DNA of 18,560 bases, from positions 1-18,560 of the forward strand of contig DATCSE010000603.1 of NCBI GenBank assembly GCA_036568605.1. The letters run 5' to 3'. The notes under the pieces were generated by a model, which was given only the letters and a program-made list of their open reading frames with translations, was not told the origin of the DNA and made no database searches. This DNA comes from DATCSE01 sp036568605 (GTDB lineage Bacteria; Pseudomonadota; Gammaproteobacteria; Burkholderiales; Burkholderiaceae_C). Position numbers and translations under genes: made by a program. This document shows positions 14,208 to 18,560 of the stretch, one piece after another. The first letter of the stretch is position 1; every line of letters begins with the position of its first letter.

Positions 14208-14948
14208 ATGAATACCGCCCCCGTCGCCATCGTCACCGGAGCCTCGCGCGGCATTGGCGCCGCTATCGCCCGGCGCCTGGCCCAGCAAGGCCACGCGGTC
14301 GTCGTCAACTACGCCGGCAACGCCGACGAAGCAGCGAAGGTCGTCGCCGCCATCACCGCTGCCGGCGGACAGGCCACGGCCATCCAGGCCGACGTGGCCG
14401 ATGCAGCAGCCGTGCGCCGCCTGTTCGACGAGACCGAGCGCCTGTACGGCCGCATCGACGTGCTGGTCAACAACGCCGGCGTCATGCCGCCCGAACTCCC
14501 GCCGCTGGTCGACACCGACGACAAGACCTTCGACCGCCTGTTCTCGGTGAACGTGAAGGGCAGCTTCAACACGATGCGCGAGGCGGCGGCACGGCTGCGC
14601 AACGGTGGGCGCATCGTCAACTTCTCGTCCAGCGTGATCGGTCTCGCGTTGCCCGGGTATGCCGTGTACGCGGCGAGCAAGGCTGCCATCGAGACCATGA
14701 CCAACATCCTCGCGAAGGAACTGCGCGGCAAGGGCATCACGGTCAACGCCGTGGCGCCGGGCCCGACGGCGACGGCGCTCTTCCTCGACGGCAAGTCGCC
14801 CGAAGCGATTGCGCGGCTGGCCAAGGCGGCGCCGCTGGAGCGCCTCGGAACGCCGGAAGACATCGCCGGCGTCGTGGCCTTCCTGGCCGGGCCGGACGGC
14901 GTCTGGGTCAACGCCCAGACGCTGCGCGCCAACGGTGGCATCGTTTGA
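14208..14948 (+). CDS. Short-chain dehydrogenase/reductase (SDR)
   Basis: A 246-residue classical SDR. The NAD(P)-binding TGASRGIG is at 10-17, NNAG at 88-91, the catalytic serine in NFSSS (about S141), and Y154 and K158 in YAASK. PGPTATALF follows the usual PG motif after beta-strand six. R14 in the glycine loop and the NYAG segment after strand two make NADPH more likely than NADH (family knowledge applied to sequence). The substrate is unknown. CAGGAG precedes the ATG by seven bases. It is divergent from the LysR gene and stands alone, followed by a hairpin. Confidence 0.95.
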   Translation: MNTAPVAIVTGASRGIGAAIARRLAQQGHAVVVNYAGNADEAAKVVAAITAAGGQATAIQADVADAAAVRRLFDETERLYGRIDVLVNNAGVMPPELPPLVDTDDKTFDRLFSVNVKGSFNTMREAAARLRNGGRIVNFSSSVIGLALPGYAVYAASKAAIETMTNILAKELRGKGITVNAVAPGPTATALFLDGKSPEAIARLAKAAPLERLGTPEDIAGVVAFLAGPDGVWVNAQTLRANGGIV

Positions 14949-14970
14949 ATCGCCGCATGCTGTGAGCACC

Positions 14971-14990
14971 GTCCTACGTTCGCGTAGGAC
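14971..14990. terminator. Perfect eight-base hairpin after the SDR gene
   Basis: GTCCTACG-TTCG-CGTAGGAC is a perfect eight-base stem with a four-base loop, starting 23 bases past the SDR stop. A second palindrome, TCGAGG-GG-CCTCGA, lies at 15008-15021. No T-run follows either, so it could be a terminator, a 3' stabiliser or a REP-like repeat. Confidence 0.5.
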
Positions 14991-15107
14991 AACGCTCCCC
15001 GCTTGAATCGAGGGGCCTCGAAGGCGCTTGCATGAGCTAAATTTTCTCGATGGTCCCCTGTGCGGGACTCGCGATCGGCGCAGTCACACATCACCCACGG
15101 AATCGCA

Positions 15108-16061
15108 ATGGAGCGTCACGCAGCACACTCCTCGTCAACGGAGGAGCCCCGTGCGAGCTGGCGTGTGTGGCCGAATCAACCGGCGCAGTTCACCGCGCGC
15201 GATGTTTGCCCGATCCGCCACAACCTCCACGAGCATCCGCTCCTGCAGTTGCCTCAGCTGGCGCAATTGGCCAAGACATTGATGCCGCTGGGCCAGTGCC
15301 GGTTCATGACCCCGGGCGCGACGCAGTCTTCGGCCCTGGGCGACGTGCTGCACGACGCCAGCCCCGATGGTCGCGGCATCGACGAGGTGTTCGCGCACGT
15401 CGATGAGCCAGGTTCCTGGATCGCGCTGTACAACGTGGAAGCCGAGCCGCGCTATGCGGCCTTGCTCGCGGAGATCATCGAGTCCGCTCGTCCGTTGCTC
15501 GAACGCACGCAGCCCGGCATCTTCAAGATCAGCGGGTACGTCTTCATCTCGGCGCCGCCATCCGTCACGCCGTTTCACATCGATCGCGAGAACAACTTCT
15601 GGCTGCAGCTGCTGGGGCGCAAGACGATCAACGTGTGGGACCACACCGACCGCGATGTCGTGGCCGCCCCGGCTGTCGAGAACTTCATCCTGTTCAACTC
15701 GCTGGACGACGTGAAACTGAAGGATGAGCTGCGATCGCGCAGCCACGAGTTCCACGCAGGGCCGGGCGACGGCGTGTATTTCCCGAGCACCTCTCCGCAC
15801 ATGACGCGGTCGGAGCGCGATTGGGTGCGTCCCGGCGAAGCGGTGAGCGCATCCATGGGCGTGGTCTTCTACACCCGCGAAACAAGACGCAATGCAAGGG
15901 TCTACCAGCTCAACCATTACCTCCGCCGCGCGGGCCTCACGCCGCGCCCACCGGGCCAGTCGCGCTGGCGCGACGAGCTGAAGGCACTGCTGGGCTACAC
16001 GCTGGCCCAGACGCGCAGGCGCCTGCACCGTGCCGCCTACACGCCGCCCGGCCTCGAGTGA
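15108..16061 (+). CDS. JmjC-like cupin (Fe(II)/2-oxoglutarate oxygenase type)
   Basis: A 317-residue protein with a cupin_8/JmjC-like core. The metal motif HxD is in TPFHIDRENNFWLQL (H157, D159), followed by LGRKTINVWDHTD with a lysine (K172) where 2-oxoglutarate is often bound. A distal histidine lies in GDGVYFPSTSPH (H231). These three ligands support an iron-dependent hydroxylase (family knowledge). The N-terminal 80 residues and the C-terminal 60, which are basic and helical, carry no signature I know. The substrate is unknown. The ATG at 15108 is chosen; the frame is open to a GTG at 15060. A TIGR04325-type methyltransferase gene starts 24 bases downstream, so the two probably act on the same molecule (inference). 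Confidence 0.85.
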   Translation: MERHAAHSSSTEEPRASWRVWPNQPAQFTARDVCPIRHNLHEHPLLQLPQLAQLAKTLMPLGQCRFMTPGATQSSALGDVLHDASPDGRGIDEVFAHVDEPGSWIALYNVEAEPRYAALLAEIIESARPLLERTQPGIFKISGYVFISAPPSVTPFHIDRENNFWLQLLGRKTINVWDHTDRDVVAAPAVENFILFNSLDDVKLKDELRSRSHEFHAGPGDGVYFPSTSPHMTRSERDWVRPGEAVSASMGVVFYTRETRRNARVYQLNHYLRRAGLTPRPPGQSRWRDELKALLGYTLAQTRRRLHRAAYTPPGLE

Positions 16062-16085
16062 ACACACCGAGGGCGCGGTCTCAAC

Positions 16086-16928
16086 ATGGCGCTGAACCTT
16101 GCCGGGATCGCCAAGTCCGCGGTTCGACACGTCGTCCCCCAGCCCATCCTGCAGGCGCGCTACGAGCGCTACTTCTTCGGCACGGCGGAGTGGCAGAACC
16201 TGCATCTGGGCGTGTTCGAGTCGTTCGATGAGGCCGACGCGTTCGCCGCCTGCCGCGGCGTGCGGCCGCACTTCGGGCTGGACCACGTGAAATGGCTGCA
16301 AGAGCATCGCGGCCTGAGCACTCACGACTATCCGGTGCTCTTCTGGCTGGGCCGCCTCGTCGCCGACGACATCCGCCTCGTCGACCTCGGCGGCAGTGTG
16401 GGCGTCACCTACTACGCGTACAAGGCGGTGCTGCCGCTTCCGCCGACGCTGCGTTGGCAGGTTTGCGAACTGCCCGAAGTCGTGCCGCTGGGCCAGCGCA
16501 TCGCGCAGGAACGAGGCGAGACGGCGCTGAGCTTCACGACCGACCGGATGGCCATCGACGGCGCCGCGATCCTGCTGGCAGCCGGCGTACTTCAATACGT
16601 CCGCACGACGCTGGCCGAGCTGCTTCAGGCTCTGCCGGCGCCGCCTCGCCACGTGCTGGTCAATCGGCTGCCGCTGACGACGCAACGCAGCAGTTTCGTG
16701 ACGCTGCAAAACGGCGGCGCGGGCATCCAGTCGTACCGCATCGCCAACGACGCCGAGTTCGTCGAGCAACTGAGGCGCGCCGGCTACCGTGTCGTCGATC
16801 GATGGCGCTGCATGGAAAACACAACGCAGATTCCGTTCCACCCCGACCTTACGCTCGATCACTTCAGCGGGTTCTACCTCACGCGCGATGCAGGGTTGAG
16901 CGCGTCCGGGAATGAAAAATGTGCCTAG
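16086..16928 (+). CDS. TIGR04325-type SAM methyltransferase
   Basis: A 280-residue putative methyltransferase. The SAM-binding glycine motif is LVDLGGSVGVTYYAY (98-112), followed by WQVCELPEVV (124-133) where the ribose-binding acid is expected. The N-terminal LGVFESFDEADAFAA (41-55) and the C-terminal HFSGFYLTR match the TIGR04325 (LIC12133-like) pattern, a family often found in surface-polysaccharide or natural-product loci. The methyl acceptor is unknown. No strong ribosome site stands directly before the ATG. It follows the JmjC-like gene by 24 bases. Confidence 0.82.
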   Translation: MALNLAGIAKSAVRHVVPQPILQARYERYFFGTAEWQNLHLGVFESFDEADAFAACRGVRPHFGLDHVKWLQEHRGLSTHDYPVLFWLGRLVADDIRLVDLGGSVGVTYYAYKAVLPLPPTLRWQVCELPEVVPLGQRIAQERGETALSFTTDRMAIDGAAILLAAGVLQYVRTTLAELLQALPAPPRHVLVNRLPLTTQRSSFVTLQNGGAGIQSYRIANDAEFVEQLRRAGYRVVDRWRCMENTTQIPFHPDLTLDHFSGFYLTRDAGLSASGNEKCA

Positions 16929-17268
16929 AACCATAACCTTTCTGGCTCGTGCACCCATAAACGATGCCTCCGGTGACATCCCGCGTTCACATTTGCCCAA
17001 TCCGCGCGGCGACTTGGAACCATAAGGACGCGTGTTGTCTAGTGCGCCTTCATATTCGTTCAGTTTGTCCGTAGGGCTGCTTTTCGCGGCTATCCGCCCA
17101 AGGGTTCGCGGAACGCCCGCGAGAGGGGCCCGGGTGCTGGCACACTTGGCGGTCTTCAGGTGCCGCGTTGCGGTGCCCTCATTTCTTTTGACCGGCTTGA
17201 GGTTGCTTGCTTCGAAACCAGATCCACCCTCAAGAAGCAATTACCTACGCTGGCGAAACCTGCGCCAG
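16929..17268. other. Intergenic stretch of 340 bp with atypical composition
   Basis: No gene is supported here. Base composition is visibly lower in G+C than the flanks. GAACCATAA is repeated at 16928-16936 and 17017-17025, and a third CCATAA lies at 16955-16960. Open frames cross 17032-17345 on both strands, but they have no recognisable domain and no good ribosome site. It lies between the convergent methyltransferase and pseudopilin operons, and no classical terminator is visible. Confidence 0.6.
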
Positions 17269-17814
17269 TCACGGCTGCACACTGTTCTGGCTCCGCGTCG
17301 CTGGATGCGAGGGCCGTTGGTCCGCTGGAGCTTGTGCGTCTGTAAAGGTCCAATCGGCGTAGGCACGCGCATCCGAGAAGCCGGCATGTCGCTCGTCGAA
17401 ACCCGAGCGCTTGATCGGCTCCCCAGCCGCCAAGCTGTAGATACCCGAGATCGTGCCGTCCGGGGCCCTCTTTATCCCCCACTCCGCCTTGCCGGTCATC
17501 GGGTCTGCATAGATCTGCCGAAGATGCCTCGTGAGCGCGGGTCGGCTTGGATCCTTCAGGAGATCTTCAAGACTACGCGGTCCCATCGACGCGACGTTGC
17601 CACGCACCGAGCGATAGCTTCGCAACGCACGTTCGAACTCTGCACCGATTGCGAGCAATTGCGTTTCGGCGTCGCGGCGCGAGATCTGGGAGCCGAGGCT
17701 AACGGCGGCCGCTGACGTAATGCCGAGAACGGCGATTGCGATGAGCAGCAGGATGTAGGCGAACCCGTGGGGGCGACCGCGCCGTCGCCTACAAGTCCGC
17801 AAACTGTTTCCCAT
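17269..17814 (-). CDS. Type II secretion-like pseudopilin (no Glu at +5)
   Basis: A 181-residue prepilin-like protein. A basic leader (RTCRRRRGRPHG) ends at G17, followed by the hydrophobic helix FAYILLLIAIAVLGITSAAA. The prepilin peptidase site G17/F18 is present, but the residue at +5 is leucine instead of the usual glutamate, as in GspK-type minor pseudopilins. The rest, with SLEDLLKDPSRPALTRHLRQ and IYADPMTGKAEWGIKR, is like the accessory pseudopilins seen in Burkholderiales. The gene overlaps the end of the upstream pseudopilin by 26 bases. The last about 30 residues (from DAQAPADQRPS) are polar and unlike the core, so the 3' end may have been altered. Confidence 0.85.
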   Translation of the reverse strand: MGNSLRTCRRRRGRPHGFAYILLLIAIAVLGITSAAAVSLGSQISRRDAETQLLAIGAEFERALRSYRSVRGNVASMGPRSLEDLLKDPSRPALTRHLRQIYADPMTGKAEWGIKRAPDGTISGIYSLAAGEPIKRSGFDERHAGFSDARAYADWTFTDAQAPADQRPSHPATRSQNSVQP

Positions 17815-18220
17815 CCCTGGTCGCTCCCGCCGCCCCGCTCTTCAGGTCGTACACGGTGCCCTTGTAGCCATCCGGCGGAGGCAGCAGCACCCAGGTGCTC
17901 GACAGACCCGTGATCGGATCGACGGGCGGTGCCCGCAAGTATCGTTTCTCGACCAGCTCCTCGAGGCTTTCCGGATAGCGTCCGGTGTCGCCGTAGAACT
18001 TGTCGATCACCTCGCGTGTCGTCTTGAGGTTGTCGCGGAGAACCGCCTCCTTGGCCGTGTCGATTTGCCCGAAATACCGAGGAACGGCCAAGGTGAGCAT
18101 CACGGCAATGATGGCCAATACGACCAGTAACTCGATGAGTGTGAAGCCGCAGACGACTGCTCCGCCATCTAGGCCGCGTGGCCGGGTCGCATTGGGTGGG
18201 CGCTCCACGTCGTTCACCAT
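17789..18220 (-). CDS. GspG/GspH-like pseudopilin
   Basis: A 143-residue pseudopilin with a complete type IV prepilin site: G25/F26 and glutamate at +5 (E30) in GFTLIELLVVLAIIAVML. The mature part, AVPRYFGQIDTAKEAVLRDN, then KFYGDTGRYPESLEELVEKR and PVDPITG, follows the GspG fold pattern. The leader of 25 residues is longer than usual. The start ATG at 18220 overlaps the end of the preceding gene by seven bases, and the next pseudopilin begins before its stop. It is cut by prepilin peptidase and built into a pseudopilus in the periplasm (family knowledge). Confidence 0.92.
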   Translation of the reverse strand: MVNDVERPPNATRPRGLDGGAVVCGFTLIELLVVLAIIAVMLTLAVPRYFGQIDTAKEAVLRDNLKTTREVIDKFYGDTGRYPESLEELVEKRYLRAPPVDPITGLSSTWVLLPPPDGYKGTVYDLKSGAAGATRDGKQFADL

Positions 18221-18560
18221 CGCCGGTACGGCAGGCCATTGAGGCCGGTCAGGGACGAACGGCTGTACACGTCATACACATCATCGCCTTCCTGAGGATC
18301 GATTGCCTCGCTCGCATACGAACGCTTGCCCCATGTCGCCGCATCGCTGGCCTGGGGGTCGCTGAAGAACGGATCCCTCGGGATGCGCCGGAGGAAGAAA
18401 AGCGTGCGTCGATTCGGATCACGCTGGTCTGTCTCCCCCTCCACGAGTACCTCGAGCATGGAGGGGTAGCCAGACGCGTTCGCGCTCTTGCGAATGCGGC
18501 CCTCGTCACCAGCCTGCTTGTAGGCATCGATGGCGGCGCGGATCTCGCGCAGTGCGCTAC
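18214..18560 (-). CDS. GspG-like pseudopilin (partial, N-terminus off right edge)
   Basis: The last 114 codons of a pseudopilin gene whose start lies beyond the window; the frame is open to the edge. The visible part starts SALREIRAAIDAYKQAGDEG and contains GYPSMLEVLVEG, LFFLRRIPRDPFF, TWGKRSYAS, a calcium-site-like EGDDVYDVYS, and the end LTGLNGLPYRRW. This is the C-terminal pattern of GspG-like major pseudopilins in Burkholderiales. An ATG at 18459 is internal to the gene and not its start. It is the first visible gene of the pseudopilin operon and overlaps the next start by seven bases. Confidence 0.9.
   Translation of the reverse strand, partial: SALREIRAAIDAYKQAGDEGRIRKSANASGYPSMLEVLVEGETDQRDPNRRTLFFLRRIPRDPFFSDPQASDAATWGKRSYASEAIDPQEGDDVYDVYSRSSLTGLNGLPYRRW

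Noticed and set aside
17031..17075. Possible integron attC or attachment site around GTTGTCTAG
   Set aside because: It lacks the paired core sites of attC, and there is no integrase gene or cassette nearby.
15135..17240. 701-codon open frame on the minus strand
   Set aside because: It is antisense to the JmjC-like and methyltransferase genes, both of which carry conserved motifs on the plus strand.
17032..17715. 227-codon open frame on the plus strand
   Set aside because: Most of it is antisense to a pseudopilin with a clear prepilin signature; the rest lies in the atypical intergenic stretch.

Overview
The window reads as chromosomal DNA of a high-G+C betaproteobacterium, most likely order Burkholderiales (a Rubrivivax/Methylibium/Leptothrix-like lineage). 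Four things point there: the LexA-controlled ImuA-ImuB mutagenesis cassette, a PEP-CTERM exported protein, a DUF3501 / Fe-S oxidoreductase / rubrerythrin cluster, and a run of small type II secretion-like pseudopilins. The placement is by gene content and style; no rRNA or other marker is present. I saw no phage, insertion sequence, tRNA, rRNA or CRISPR array.

Layout. 1-2259 (minus): imuB (cut by the left edge) and imuA, with a near-perfect LexA box directly upstream of imuA. 2393-4720 (plus): a MarR-GNAT fusion regulator, an EamA-family permease and a YchJ-family zinc protein, closely packed as one operon. 4730-5278 (minus): a four-helix membrane protein of unknown role. 5531-8090 (plus): a medium/long-chain acyl-CoA ligase followed by RarD. 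8158-8814 (plus): a PEP-CTERM secreted protein. 8854-11309 (minus): rubrerythrin, a GlpC/HdrD-like Fe-S protein and DUF3501. 11655-12428 (plus): a two-helix MCP-like sensor with no output domain. 12468-13010 (minus): a YgjV-like membrane protein. 13199-14948: a LysR regulator divergent from a short-chain dehydrogenase. 15108-16928 (plus): a JmjC-like cupin oxygenase followed by a TIGR04325-type methyltransferase. 17269-18560 (minus): three overlapping pseudopilin genes, the first cut by the right edge.

How the genes work together. imuA/imuB belong to the SOS translesion system, whose polymerase DnaE2 would be expected beyond the left edge. Rubrerythrin, the Fe-S protein and DUF3501 probably form a peroxide or redox defence module, with a Fur-like box and a perfect inverted repeat in the shared upstream region. 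The LysR/SDR pair looks like a classic regulator-target unit with a dyad between the two genes. The oxygenase-methyltransferase pair and the output-less sensor are the least explained genes. The pseudopilin trio belongs to a type II secretion/type IV pilus-like apparatus whose other parts lie outside the window.
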